From: an uncultured Sphingomonas sp.
GTDB taxonomy: Bacteria > Pseudomonadota > Alphaproteobacteria > Sphingomonadales > Sphingomonadaceae
DNA: 64,000 bases
NCBI RefSeq assembly: GCF_934560975.1
Contig: NZ_CAKTFO010000016.1
Span: 1-64,000, forward strand
Direction: 5' to 3'
The stretch's first letter is position 1; each line of letters begins with the position of its first letter. The translations under genes and the position numbers were made by a program. The notes beneath the pieces were generated by a model. It searched no databases, was not told the DNA's origin, and saw nothing but the letters and a program-made list of their open reading frames with translations. Shown one piece after another: positions 25,947 through 34,912 of the stretch.

Positions 25947-26059
25947 AACCTGCCCGTAACGAAAGGATCGGAAGCACGGTGCCAACCGTTGCGCGTCTGT
26001 CCTGTTCAGGTTTATCCGCCACCCGAACCTGCCGCTGACACTTCCAGGGAAGGAAACCC

Positions 26060-28126
26060 ATGTCGACCCAGCCTGCTTCCTCCACTTTTCATGAGGACGG
26101 CTCGCCCGACCGGCTGGCGATCGATACGATCCGCACGCTGTCCATGGACGCGGTGCAGAAGGCCAATTCGGGGCATCCCGGCACCCCGATGGCGCTTGCC
26201 CCGGTGGCGCATACGATCTGGACCAAGTTCCTGCGCTACGATCCGGCCGCCCCGGACTGGCCCAACCGCGACCGCTTCGTCCTGTCCGTCGGCCATGCCT
26301 CCATGCTGCTCTATTCGGTGCTGCACCTGGCCGGCGTCGACGAGATCGACGAACATGGCAACAAGTCCGGCCGCAAGGCGGTGACGCTGGAGGATATCGA
26401 GAACTTCCGCCAGCTCGATTCCAAGACGCCGGGCCATCCCGAATATCGCTACACCACCGGGGTCGAGACCACGACCGGCCCGCTGGGTGCCGGCTGCGGC
26501 AATTCGGTCGGCATGGCGGTGGCCGAACGCTGGCTGGCCGAACGGTTCAACCGCGACGGTTTCCAGCTGTTCGACCATGACGTCTATGTGCTGTGCGGCG
26601 ATGGCGACATGATGGAGGGCGTGTCGGCGGAAGCGGCATCGACCGCCGGCCACCTGAAGCTGTCCAACCTGTGCTGGATCTACGACTCCAACCACATCTC
26701 GATCGAGGGTTCGACCGAGCTCGCTTTCTCCGAAGACGTCGGCAAGCGTTTCGAGGCCTATGGCTGGAACGTGATCCATGTCGATGACGCCAACGATACC
26801 GAGGCGTTCGGCAAGGCGCTCGACACGTTCAAGGCCACGGACGACCGTCCGACCTTCATCGTCGTCCACTCCGTAATCGGCTGGGGTAGCCCCAAGGCCG
26901 GCAGCGAAAAGGCGCATGGCGAGCCGCTGGGCGCCGACGCGATCAAGGCCACCAAGCAGGCCTATGGCTGGCCTGACAAGGACTTCTACGTGCCCGATGG
27001 CGTGGCCGAACGCTTCCAGGGGGCGATGACCGCGCGCGGCGGAAAGCTGCGCGAGGAATGGGACGCCAGCTTCGCCCAATATCGCGAAAGCCATCCCGAT
27101 CTAGCAGCCGAGCTGGACCTGATGCGCCAGGGCAAGCTGCCGGACAATTGGGATGCCGACCTGCCGACCTTCGACACGGACGCGAAGGGCATCGCCAGCC
27201 GCGATTCGGGCGGCAAGGTGCTGAACGCGCTGGCCCAGACCGTGCCGTGGCTGGTCGGCGGCGCGGCCGATCTGTCGCCCTCCACCAAGACCGACCTCAA
27301 GAATTTCGGATCGTTCGAAGCCGGTAGCTATGGCGGCCGGACGATGCATTTCGGCGTGCGCGAACATGCCATGGGCGCGATCGTCAACGGCATGGCGCTG
27401 AGCTACCTGCGTTCGTTCAGCGCGACTTTCCTGGTGTTCGCCGACTATATGCGCCCGCCGATCCGGCTGGCCTCGATCATGGAGCTGCCGGCGACCTTCA
27501 TCTTCACGCACGATTCGATCGGCGTGGGCGAGGACGGGCCGACCCACCAGCCGATCGAGCATCTGGCCAGCCTGCGCTGCATCCCCGGCCTCGACACGAT
27601 CCGCCCGGGCGACGCCAACGAAACGCGCGAGGCGTGGAAGGCCGCGATGCTGAAGACGTCCAGTCCGACGGTCCTCGTCTTCTCGCGCCAGGCGTTGCCG
27701 ACGCTGGACCGCACCAAATATGCCCCGGCCGAAGGGCTGCACAAGGGCGCCTATGTGCTGGCCAGCGCCGACGAGCCGGAGGTGATCCTGATCGGCACCG
27801 GCTCCGAAGTCGGGCTGGTGGTCGCGGCGTATGAAAAGCTGACCGAAAGCGGCGTCAAGGCACGCGTGGTGTCGATGCCGAGCTGGTATTTGTTCGAGCA
27901 GCAGGACGACACCTACAAGGATTCGGTCTTCACCCCCGGCGTCGAGGCGCGGATCGCGGTGGAGCAGGCGGGCTCGATCGGCTGGGACCGCTATATCGGC
28001 GCCAGGGGCCGCACCGTCACCATGCCGACCTTCGGCGCATCCGCCCCGATCGCCAAGCTCCAGGACAAATACGGCTTCACCGTCGACAATGTGGTGAAGA
28101 TCGCCAACGAATTGCTCGGGAAGTAA
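26060..28126 (+). CDS. tkt: Transketolase
   Basis: A 688-residue thiamine-diphosphate enzyme moving two-carbon ketol units between sugar phosphates in the non-oxidative pentose-phosphate pathway. Features in order: DAVQKANSGHPGTPMALAPV near residue 30, the ThDP/metal motif GDGDMMEGVSAEAAS near 180 with the NH side at SNHISIEG, the pyrimidine-domain Glu region FGVREHAMGAIVNGMALSY, and HDSIGVGEDGPTHQPIEHLA in the substrate site. Length is close to TktA (663). A good ribosome-binding site (GGGAAGGAAA) precedes the ATG. tal-pgi begins 4 bases after its stop, so they are co-transcribed. Confidence 0.97.
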   Translation: MSTQPASSTFHEDGSPDRLAIDTIRTLSMDAVQKANSGHPGTPMALAPVAHTIWTKFLRYDPAAPDWPNRDRFVLSVGHASMLLYSVLHLAGVDEIDEHGNKSGRKAVTLEDIENFRQLDSKTPGHPEYRYTTGVETTTGPLGAGCGNSVGMAVAERWLAERFNRDGFQLFDHDVYVLCGDGDMMEGVSAEAASTAGHLKLSNLCWIYDSNHISIEGSTELAFSEDVGKRFEAYGWNVIHVDDANDTEAFGKALDTFKATDDRPTFIVVHSVIGWGSPKAGSEKAHGEPLGADAIKATKQAYGWPDKDFYVPDGVAERFQGAMTARGGKLREEWDASFAQYRESHPDLAAELDLMRQGKLPDNWDADLPTFDTDAKGIASRDSGGKVLNALAQTVPWLVGGAADLSPSTKTDLKNFGSFEAGSYGGRTMHFGVREHAMGAIVNGMALSYLRSFSATFLVFADYMRPPIRLASIMELPATFIFTHDSIGVGEDGPTHQPIEHLASLRCIPGLDTIRPGDANETREAWKAAMLKTSSPTVLVFSRQALPTLDRTKYAPAEGLHKGAYVLASADEPEVILIGTGSEVGLVVAAYEKLTESGVKARVVSMPSWYLFEQQDDTYKDSVFTPGVEARIAVEQAGSIGWDRYIGARGRTVTMPTFGASAPIAKLQDKYGFTVDNVVKIANELLGK

Positions 28127-28130
28127 ACAC

Positions 28131-30935
28131 ATGACCAGCAAGCTCGAACAGCTCCGCGACAGCGGCCAGGCCCCGTGGCTCGACTTCGTCGACCGCTCCT
28201 TCCAGGCGCAAGGCGGCCTCAAGAAACTGGTGGAGGAGGATGGCCTCACCGGCGTCACCTCCAACCCCGCAATCTTTGAAAAAGCGATGGGCCAGGGCGA
28301 CGCCTATGACGCCGAGTTCAAGAGCTTCGTGGAGGCGAATGCCGGCGCCACCATCACCGATACCTATGAAGCACTCGCCATCAGCGACATTCGCGACGCC
28401 GCCGACACGCTGAAGCCGGTCTATGAGCGCACGGACGGCCTGGACGGCTATGTCAGCCTGGAAGTGTCGCCTTATCTGGCCGACACGACCGAGGCGACGG
28501 TGGAGGAAGCGCGCCGGCTGCACGCCATGGTCGATCGCCCCAACCTGATGGTCAAGGTACCGGGCACCCAGGCGGGCGCGCCGGCGATCCGGCAGCTGAT
28601 CGAGGACGGGCTGAGCATCAACGTCACCCTGCTCTTCAGCCAGGAGAGCTATATCGCGGTGGCGATGGCCTATGTCGAAGGGCTGGAGGCGCGCGTCGCC
28701 AAGGGCGAGCCGATCAACCGGATCTCCAGCGTGGCGAGCTTCTTCGTCAGCCGCATCGACGCGCAGATCGACAAGAAGATCGACGCCCGCGTGAAGGACG
28801 GCGACGCCGAGAGCGATGCGTTGAAGGCGGTGCGCGGCAAGGTTGCGATCGCCAATGCCAAGCTGGCGTATCAATGGTTTCTCGACTTCGTGAAGTCGGA
28901 CCGGTGGCAGGCGCTGGCGGACAAGGGCGCCAATGTGCAGCGGCTGCTGTGGGCCTCCACCGGCGTCAAGGATCCCGCTTACCCTGACACGCTCTATGTC
29001 GACGGGCTGATCGGGCCGGACACGGTCAACACCCTGCCGCCCAAGACGATGGATGCGTTCCGCGACCATGGCACGCTGGCGCGCACGCTGGATGCCGACA
29101 TCGATGACGCGAAGCAGGTGTTGGCCGAGGCCGATCGCCTGGGCCTCGACCTGGCGGGCGTGACCGAAGCCCTGGTCAACGATGGCGTGAAGCTGTTCGC
29201 CGATGCCGCCGACGCCCTGCTCGGCGCAGTGGCGTCCAAGCGCGCGCTGCTGGCCGGTGACAAGCTGGCCGGCATGGCGCCGCATCTGTCCGAAGCCCTC
29301 GACAAGGCGGTCGCCGACCGGCTGGAACAGGCCCGCGCCGATGCCTGGTCGCGTCGCCTGTGGGCCAAGGATGCCAGCCTCTGGACCGGTGGGTCGGAGG
29401 CCAAGTGGCTCGGCTGGCTGGCGGCGGGCAAGGGCGAGCAGGTCGATCATGCCGCGCTGAAAGCGTTGGCGGAGAAGGCCAGGGGCCACAAGGACGTGGT
29501 GCTGCTCGGCATGGGCGGCTCCAGCCTGGGGCCCGAGGTGCTGGCCGAGATGATCGGCGCGGCGCCGGGCCATCCCACCGTCCACGCGCTCGATTCGACC
29601 GATCCGGGCCAGATCGGCACGGTGGCGTCCAGGATCGATCCCACGGAGGCGCTGTTCCTGGTCGCGTCCAAGTCCGGCTCGACCATGGAGCCGGAGTTGC
29701 TGCGCGCCTATTTCTGGGATCTCGCCGGACAGGACGGCAGCCGCTTCGTGGCGGTGACCGATCCCGGCTCCAAGCTGGAAAAGCTCGCCCAAGAACATGG
29801 CTATCACGCCATCTTCCTGGGCGATCCGGAGATTGGCGGGCGTTATTCGGTGCTGTCCGTGTTCGGCATGGTGCCGGCCGCGATGATGGGCATCGATGTC
29901 GAGGATTTCTTCGCCAAGGCGGCGCCGATGGTGCAGGCCTGCGGCCCCGATGCCCCGCCCGCGACCAATCCGGGCATGCATTTGGGCGTCATCATGGGCG
30001 AGGCGGCGAATGTCGGCCGCGACAAGCTAACCATCCTGACCACCCCCGAACTGGAGCCGGTCGGTGCGTGGCTGGAGCAGTTGATCGCGGAGTCGACCGG
30101 CAAGCATGGCAAGGGCATCGTGCCCGTCGATCTTGAGCCGCTGGCCCCGGCGGAGGAGTATGGCACGGACCGCATCTTCGCCGTGCTGAAGCTGGCCGGC
30201 GACGAGGATGCCGACCTGGATGCGCATGTCGAGGATCTGATCGCCGCGCGCCAGCCGGTGGTCGTGATCACGCTGGCGGACAAGGACCTGATCGGCCAGG
30301 AATTCTTCCGCTGGGAGGTCGCGACCGCGATCGCCGGCGCGGTGATCGGCATCGATCCGTTCGACCAGCCCGACGTGGAAGACGCCAAGGTCAAGACGCG
30401 CGAACTGGTGGACGCCTATGAAGCATCCGGCAGCCTGGCCGAAGAGACACCGTTCCACGAAGACGCGGACATGGCCTTCTTCGCACCCGGCGATCACACG
30501 CTGGCGGCAAGCGACCCGGTGCAGATCCTGCGCACTCATTTCGCCAGCGCCAACCCCGGCGATTATGTCGGCTTCCTGGTCTATCACGAACGCAACGAGG
30601 AGCATGAGGCTTCCGTCGCCCGGATGCGCGAGGCGGTGGTGCAGGCCCATGCGGTCGCCACCGTCGCCGGGTTCGGCCCGCGTTTCCTCCACTCCACGGG
30701 TCAAGCCTACAAGGGTGGGCCGAAGACCGGCCTGTTCCTGGAAATCACGCGTGAGGCGGATCCCGACCTACCCGTGCCCGGCCGCAAGGCCAGCTTCGGC
30801 GTGGTGCAGGTGGCGCAGGCGCGTGGCGACCTGGACGTGCTGGTGGAGCGGGGTCAGCGCACGTTGCGCGTCCACCTGAAGAATGGGGATCTGGCGGCGC
30901 TTGAGACGCTGGTGATCCAGGCCCTGCAAGACTGA
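28131..30935 (+). CDS. tal-pgi: Bifunctional transaldolase / glucose-6-phosphate isomerase
   Basis: A 934-residue natural fusion. Residues 1-365 form a transaldolase (GLTGVTSNPAIFEKAMGQG; Schiff-base Lys in LMVKVPGTQAG; SINVTLLFSQESY; SVASFFVSRID), which transfers dihydroxyacetone units. Residues 395-930 form glucose-6-phosphate isomerase (LLGMGGSSLGPEVLAEMIG; FLVASKSGSTMEPELL; HEDADMAFFAPG; LHSTGQAYKGG). The fusion gives one polypeptide linking the non-oxidative branch back to glucose 6-phosphate. Such fusions are known from alphaproteobacteria, including acetic acid bacteria. It starts 4 bases after tkt and is followed 17 bases later by gnd. Confidence 0.96.
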   Translation: MTSKLEQLRDSGQAPWLDFVDRSFQAQGGLKKLVEEDGLTGVTSNPAIFEKAMGQGDAYDAEFKSFVEANAGATITDTYEALAISDIRDAADTLKPVYERTDGLDGYVSLEVSPYLADTTEATVEEARRLHAMVDRPNLMVKVPGTQAGAPAIRQLIEDGLSINVTLLFSQESYIAVAMAYVEGLEARVAKGEPINRISSVASFFVSRIDAQIDKKIDARVKDGDAESDALKAVRGKVAIANAKLAYQWFLDFVKSDRWQALADKGANVQRLLWASTGVKDPAYPDTLYVDGLIGPDTVNTLPPKTMDAFRDHGTLARTLDADIDDAKQVLAEADRLGLDLAGVTEALVNDGVKLFADAADALLGAVASKRALLAGDKLAGMAPHLSEALDKAVADRLEQARADAWSRRLWAKDASLWTGGSEAKWLGWLAAGKGEQVDHAALKALAEKARGHKDVVLLGMGGSSLGPEVLAEMIGAAPGHPTVHALDSTDPGQIGTVASRIDPTEALFLVASKSGSTMEPELLRAYFWDLAGQDGSRFVAVTDPGSKLEKLAQEHGYHAIFLGDPEIGGRYSVLSVFGMVPAAMMGIDVEDFFAKAAPMVQACGPDAPPATNPGMHLGVIMGEAANVGRDKLTILTTPELEPVGAWLEQLIAESTGKHGKGIVPVDLEPLAPAEEYGTDRIFAVLKLAGDEDADLDAHVEDLIAARQPVVVITLADKDLIGQEFFRWEVATAIAGAVIGIDPFDQPDVEDAKVKTRELVDAYEASGSLAEETPFHEDADMAFFAPGDHTLAASDPVQILRTHFASANPGDYVGFLVYHERNEEHEASVARMREAVVQAHAVATVAGFGPRFLHSTGQAYKGGPKTGLFLEITREADPDLPVPGRKASFGVVQVAQARGDLDVLVERGQRTLRVHLKNGDLAALETLVIQALQD

Positions 30936-30952
30936 TCGGAGAGTATCGTACC

Positions 30953-31930
30953 ATGCGTATCGCAATGATCGGCCTCGGCCGGATGGGCGCCAACATCGTT
31001 CGTCGCCTGATGAAGGCCGGGCACGAGGCCGTGGTGTTCGACCGCAATACGGAGGCGGTCGGGGCCCTGGTGAAGGAAGGCGCGGTCGGCGCCGCCGGGC
31101 TGGACGACCTCAAGGGCAAGCTGGAAAAGCCGGCCATCTTCTGGGTGATGCTGCCCGCCGGTGAGCCGACCGAGGATACGATCGCCACGCTTGCCGAACT
31201 GGCCGGGCCCGGCGACATCATCATCGACGGCGGCAACACCTTCTACAAGGACGATATCCGCCGGTCCAAGATGCTGGCCGAAAAGGGCATCCACTATGTC
31301 GATGTCGGCACGTCCGGCGGCGTGTGGGGGCTGGAGCGCGGTTATTGCATGATGATCGGCGGGCCCGACGACATCGTCCGCCACCTCGATCCCATCTTCG
31401 ACACGCTGGCCCCGGGCCTCGGCACGATCGAGCGGACGCCCAAGCGCGAGGCCTATGATGTCCGCGCGGAGAAGGGGTATATCCACGCCGGTCCGGCCGG
31501 CGCGGGCCACTTCGTCAAGATGATCCACAACGGCATCGAATATGGCCTGATGCAGGCCTATGCCGAGGGCTTCGACATCCTGAAGTCGAAATCGTCGGAG
31601 AAGCTGCCGGAGGACCAGCGGTTCGACCTCAACCTGACCGACATTGCCGAAGTCTGGCGGCGCGGTTCGGTGATCTCGTCCTGGCTGCTCGACCTCACCG
31701 CCAGCGCGCTCGCCGGCAGCCCCCAGCTGTCCAACTTCTCCGGCCGCGTGGCGGATTCGGGCGAGGGCCGATGGACGGTGGAAGCCGCCATGGAAGAGGC
31801 CGTGCCGGCCAACGTGCTGACCACCGCCCTCTTCTCGCGCTATCGCAGCCGGGTGGAACATACCTTCGCCGACCAGGTCCTGTCGGCGATGCGGTTCGGC
31901 TTCGGCGGCCACGTCGAGATCCCGCAATGA
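30953..31930 (+). CDS. gnd: 6-phosphogluconate dehydrogenase, decarboxylating (short YqeC/GndA type)
   Basis: A 325-residue dehydrogenase oxidising 6-phosphogluconate to ribulose 5-phosphate with CO2 release. MRIAMIGLGRMGANIVRRLM is the Rossmann motif, IIDGGNTFYKDDIRRSKMLA and VDVGTSGGVWGLERGYCMMI form the substrate site, and GPAGAGHFVKMIHNGIEYGL carries the catalytic Lys and Asn. Length (about 300-330) marks the short bacterial class, which often prefers NAD over NADP; the residues after beta-2 (FDRNTEA) fit NAD use. Its stop overlaps the zwf start (ATGA). Confidence 0.96.
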   Translation: MRIAMIGLGRMGANIVRRLMKAGHEAVVFDRNTEAVGALVKEGAVGAAGLDDLKGKLEKPAIFWVMLPAGEPTEDTIATLAELAGPGDIIIDGGNTFYKDDIRRSKMLAEKGIHYVDVGTSGGVWGLERGYCMMIGGPDDIVRHLDPIFDTLAPGLGTIERTPKREAYDVRAEKGYIHAGPAGAGHFVKMIHNGIEYGLMQAYAEGFDILKSKSSEKLPEDQRFDLNLTDIAEVWRRGSVISSWLLDLTASALAGSPQLSNFSGRVADSGEGRWTVEAAMEEAVPANVLTTALFSRYRSRVEHTFADQVLSAMRFGFGGHVEIPQ

Positions 31931-33354
31931 GCGCGGCGGCGCTGCCCCCCGCGCCGCCGTCGACCCTCGTCATCTTCGGCGGCACTGGCGACCTGACCCG
32001 CAGACTGCTGGTGCCGGCGCTGGCCAATCTGTGCGGCGACGGGCTGGTCGGGAATGATCTCACCATCATCGCCATCGGATCGCGCGAAGGCGACGACGAA
32101 AGCCTGCGGGCAGGCCTGGACGAATTCGCGCCCGACACGGATTGCTGGCGTGCCCTGCGCGGCCGGATTACCTATCTGCAGGGCGACTTCACCCAGCCGG
32201 ACGTGTTCCAGACGCTCAAGCAGCGATTGGGCGACGGCAATGCCGCTTTCTACCTCGCCACGCCCGCCCAGTTCTTCGGACCGATCGTGGACGCCCTGGC
32301 CGATGCTGGGCTGATGGACGAGGTGGAGGGCCGGTTCCAGCGGGTGGCGATCGAAAAGCCGTTCGGCCACGACCTCGCCTCCGCCCAAGCCCTGAACCGT
32401 CAGATCCTGGCGCGCGTGGCCGAGGCGCAGGTGTATCGGATCGACCATTATCTGGGCAAGGAAACGGTCCAGAACATCATGGTCGCCCGCTTCGCCAATC
32501 CCTGGATCGAGGCGGTGTGGAACAACCGCTACATCGACCATGTCCAGATCACGGCGGCGGAGTCGATCGACGTCGGCACGCGCGGCAGCTTCTACGACGC
32601 AACCGGCGCCGGCCGGGACATGGTGCCCAACCACCTGTTCCAATTGCTTGCCATGATCGGGATGGAGCCGCCCAACGATCTGTCGGCGGACGCCATTCGC
32701 GGCGAGAAGGCCAAGCTGCTCGGTGCCGTGCGCCCCCCTGACGATGCCGGGGCGGACGGCGTGCGCGGGCAATATGAAGGCTATCGCGAAACCGCCGATG
32801 TGTCGGCGGACAGCACGACTGAAACCTTTGTCGCGCTGAAGCTGCATGTCGACAGCTGGCGCTGGGGCGGCGTGCCCTTCTACCTCCGCACCGGCAAGGC
32901 GCTGACGGCGCGCGATACGGAGGTGGCGATCGTGTTCAGGCAGGCGCCGCTGGCCCTGTTCCGCGATACCGACCTCAACAACCTGCCGCCGAGCCAGCTC
33001 GTGCTCCAGCTGCAACCGGACGAGGGGATCGTAATGCGGTTCATGGTGAAGCAGCCCGGGCCGGAGCTGCGCGCGGTGCCGGTCCAGCTGGACTTCCATT
33101 ATGCCGAACGCTTCGACATCAAGGGACGGACGGGCTATGAAACCCTGCTCTACGACATGCTGATGGGCGACCAGACCCTGTTCCAGCGCGCCGACCAGAT
33201 CGAGGCGGGCTGGGCCGCGGTGCAGCCGTTCCTGGATGCCTGGGGCGGACGCCCGGACGCGATCGAAACCTATGCGCGCGGCAGCGACGGACCCGCCGGG
33301 GCCACGGCCCTGATCGAACGCGACGGGCGGGCCTGGAACCCGATCGGCGCATGA
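31927..33354 (+). CDS. zwf: Glucose-6-phosphate 1-dehydrogenase
   Basis: A 475-residue enzyme oxidising glucose 6-phosphate to 6-phosphogluconolactone, the entry step of the oxidative pentose-phosphate and Entner-Doudoroff routes. Motifs are VIFGGTGDLTRRLLVPAL (coenzyme), RVAIEKPFGHDLASAQALN and the active-site signature YRIDHYLGKE near residue 172. NHLFQLLAMIGMEPP and FYLRTGKAL follow later. The gene is coupled by ATGA overlaps to gnd upstream and a HAD phosphatase downstream. A 6-phosphogluconolactonase gene, often next to zwf, is not found in this operon. Confidence 0.97.
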   Translation: MSAAALPPAPPSTLVIFGGTGDLTRRLLVPALANLCGDGLVGNDLTIIAIGSREGDDESLRAGLDEFAPDTDCWRALRGRITYLQGDFTQPDVFQTLKQRLGDGNAAFYLATPAQFFGPIVDALADAGLMDEVEGRFQRVAIEKPFGHDLASAQALNRQILARVAEAQVYRIDHYLGKETVQNIMVARFANPWIEAVWNNRYIDHVQITAAESIDVGTRGSFYDATGAGRDMVPNHLFQLLAMIGMEPPNDLSADAIRGEKAKLLGAVRPPDDAGADGVRGQYEGYRETADVSADSTTETFVALKLHVDSWRWGGVPFYLRTGKALTARDTEVAIVFRQAPLALFRDTDLNNLPPSQLVLQLQPDEGIVMRFMVKQPGPELRAVPVQLDFHYAERFDIKGRTGYETLLYDMLMGDQTLFQRADQIEAGWAAVQPFLDAWGGRPDAIETYARGSDGPAGATALIERDGRAWNPIGA

Positions 33355-34166
33355 CGCTGCGCCTGGTCATCAGCGACGTCGACGGGACGCTTGTCGATCA
33401 TGACAAGAACCTGGCGCCGGAAACCGTCGCGGCGGTCCGCCGGCTGGAGGCGCGCGGGATCGGCTTCTCGCTGATCAGCGCCCGCCCGCCCTCCGGCATC
33501 GCCCACCTGATTGATGCCTTGCGGCCGAACACGGCCGTGGGCGCGTTCAACGGCGGCACCATCCTGGACCCCGACGGCACGGTGGTCGAACGCCACCTGC
33601 TGCCGCGTGACGTGGTGGAGGGCAGCTTCGCCCTGGCCGAGGGGACGGGCGCGGAGCCGTGGCTGTTCGCGGATGGCGCATGGCATGCGCCCAACAGGGA
33701 CAATCCGCACGTGCCGCGCGAAATCCTGTCGTCCGGCGTGCAGCCGGTGATCGGCCGCGACATGACCGCCCTGTTCGACCGCGCCGACAAGCTCAGTTGG
33801 GTGAGCGACGATTACCCGCTGCTGGAGAAACTGCAGAACGCGATGCGGGACAGGCTTGGCGACCAGGCGACCATCGCCTTGTCCCAGCCCTATTTCCTCG
33901 ACCTGACGCACGCCAACGCCAACAAGGGCGCGGGCATTGCCACGCTGGCGCGGATGGCGGGCGTCGACCTGGCCGACGTTGCGGTGCTGGGCGACCAGCA
34001 TAACGACCTGCCGATGTTCGCCCGTGCCGGGCTATCGATCGCGATGGGTCAGGCGCCAGACGCGGTCAAGGCCGCCGCCACCTATGTATCCACCAGCAAC
34101 GACGCGCATGGCGTGGCACACGCCATCGACACGATCCTGCTGCCGATGGTGGAGGCACAGGCGTGA
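33351..34166 (+). CDS. Cof-type HAD-IIB hydrolase
   Basis: A 271-residue haloacid-dehalogenase phosphatase of the Cof/YbiV class. Motif I is ISDVDGTLVDHD (nucleophile and acid Asp), motif II is FSLISARPPSG, motif III is the Lys in ANKGAGIATLA, and motif IV is VAVLGDQHNDLPMF. A C2 cap lies between II and III. Members remove phosphate from sugar phosphates or related metabolites; the substrate here is not evident. ATGA joins it to zwf and GTGA to a second HAD gene, making a dedicated role in sugar-phosphate metabolism likely. Confidence 0.9.
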   Translation: MTLRLVISDVDGTLVDHDKNLAPETVAAVRRLEARGIGFSLISARPPSGIAHLIDALRPNTAVGAFNGGTILDPDGTVVERHLLPRDVVEGSFALAEGTGAEPWLFADGAWHAPNRDNPHVPREILSSGVQPVIGRDMTALFDRADKLSWVSDDYPLLEKLQNAMRDRLGDQATIALSQPYFLDLTHANANKGAGIATLARMAGVDLADVAVLGDQHNDLPMFARAGLSIAMGQAPDAVKAAATYVSTSNDAHGVAHAIDTILLPMVEAQA

Positions 34167-34912
34167 AGACGCTGGTTGCGTTCGACCTGGACGGGACCCT
34201 GGCCTTGTCCAAACAGCCGCTGGACGATGACATGGCGGACCTGCTTGCCCGCCTGACGCAGGTGGCGATGGTGGACGTGATTTCGGGCGGCGACTGGCCG
34301 CAGTTCGAGAAGCAGGTGGTCGGGCGGATGCCGGACCATGCGCGCCTGTCCAACCTGGTCATCCAGCCGACCACCGGAACCAAGCTCTACCGGCATCGGG
34401 ATGGCGACTGGCAGCGTGTCTATGCCGACCTGTTCGACCCGGAGGAGAGCGCCAAGATCAAGGATGCACTGAAGCGCGCGGTCGCGCAGGCCGGCTATGC
34501 GGGCGAGCATGTCTGGGGCGAGCAGATCGAGGATCGCGGCAGCCAGATCACCTTTTCCGCGCTGGGTCAGCAGGCGCCGCTGGACGCCAAGAAGGATTGG
34601 GATCCCGATCATGCCAAGCGGGAGACGTTGCAGGCCCTGCTGAAAAGCATGCTGCCGGACCTGGCGATCAACATCGGCGGCACGACGTCGATCGACATCA
34701 CCCGCAAGGGTATCGACAAGGCCTATGGCCTCAAACGCCTGAGCGAAACGGTGGACGTGCCGCTGGACCGCATGTTGTTCCTGGGTGACGCCATCTTCCC
34801 CGGCGGCAACGATTATCCCGCCAAGACGCTGGGGCTGGACACGGTCCGGGTGCGGGACGTGGACGAAACCAAGGCGATCGTCACGGCCGTGATCGCCTGT
34901 CTGCACGCGTGA
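34163..34912 (+). CDS. HAD-IIB hydrolase resembling eukaryotic-type phosphomannomutase
   Basis: A 249-residue HAD protein that starts with GTG inside the preceding stop (GTGA). The N terminus MKTLVAFDLDGTLALSK is motif I. Beyond it the protein follows the layout of eukaryotic phosphomannomutase: ISGGDWPQFEKQV, QITFSALGQQAPLDAKKDW, AINIGGTTSIDITRKGIDKA and LFLGDAIFPGGNDYPAK. In true PMM the first Asp is transiently phosphorylated and sugar 1- and 6-phosphates are interconverted. Whether this protein is a mutase or a phosphatase cannot be decided from sequence alone. Its position after zwf hints at hexose-phosphate metabolism. Confidence 0.85.
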   Translation: MKTLVAFDLDGTLALSKQPLDDDMADLLARLTQVAMVDVISGGDWPQFEKQVVGRMPDHARLSNLVIQPTTGTKLYRHRDGDWQRVYADLFDPEESAKIKDALKRAVAQAGYAGEHVWGEQIEDRGSQITFSALGQQAPLDAKKDWDPDHAKRETLQALLKSMLPDLAINIGGTTSIDITRKGIDKAYGLKRLSETVDVPLDRMLFLGDAIFPGGNDYPAKTLGLDTVRVRDVDETKAIVTAVIACLHA

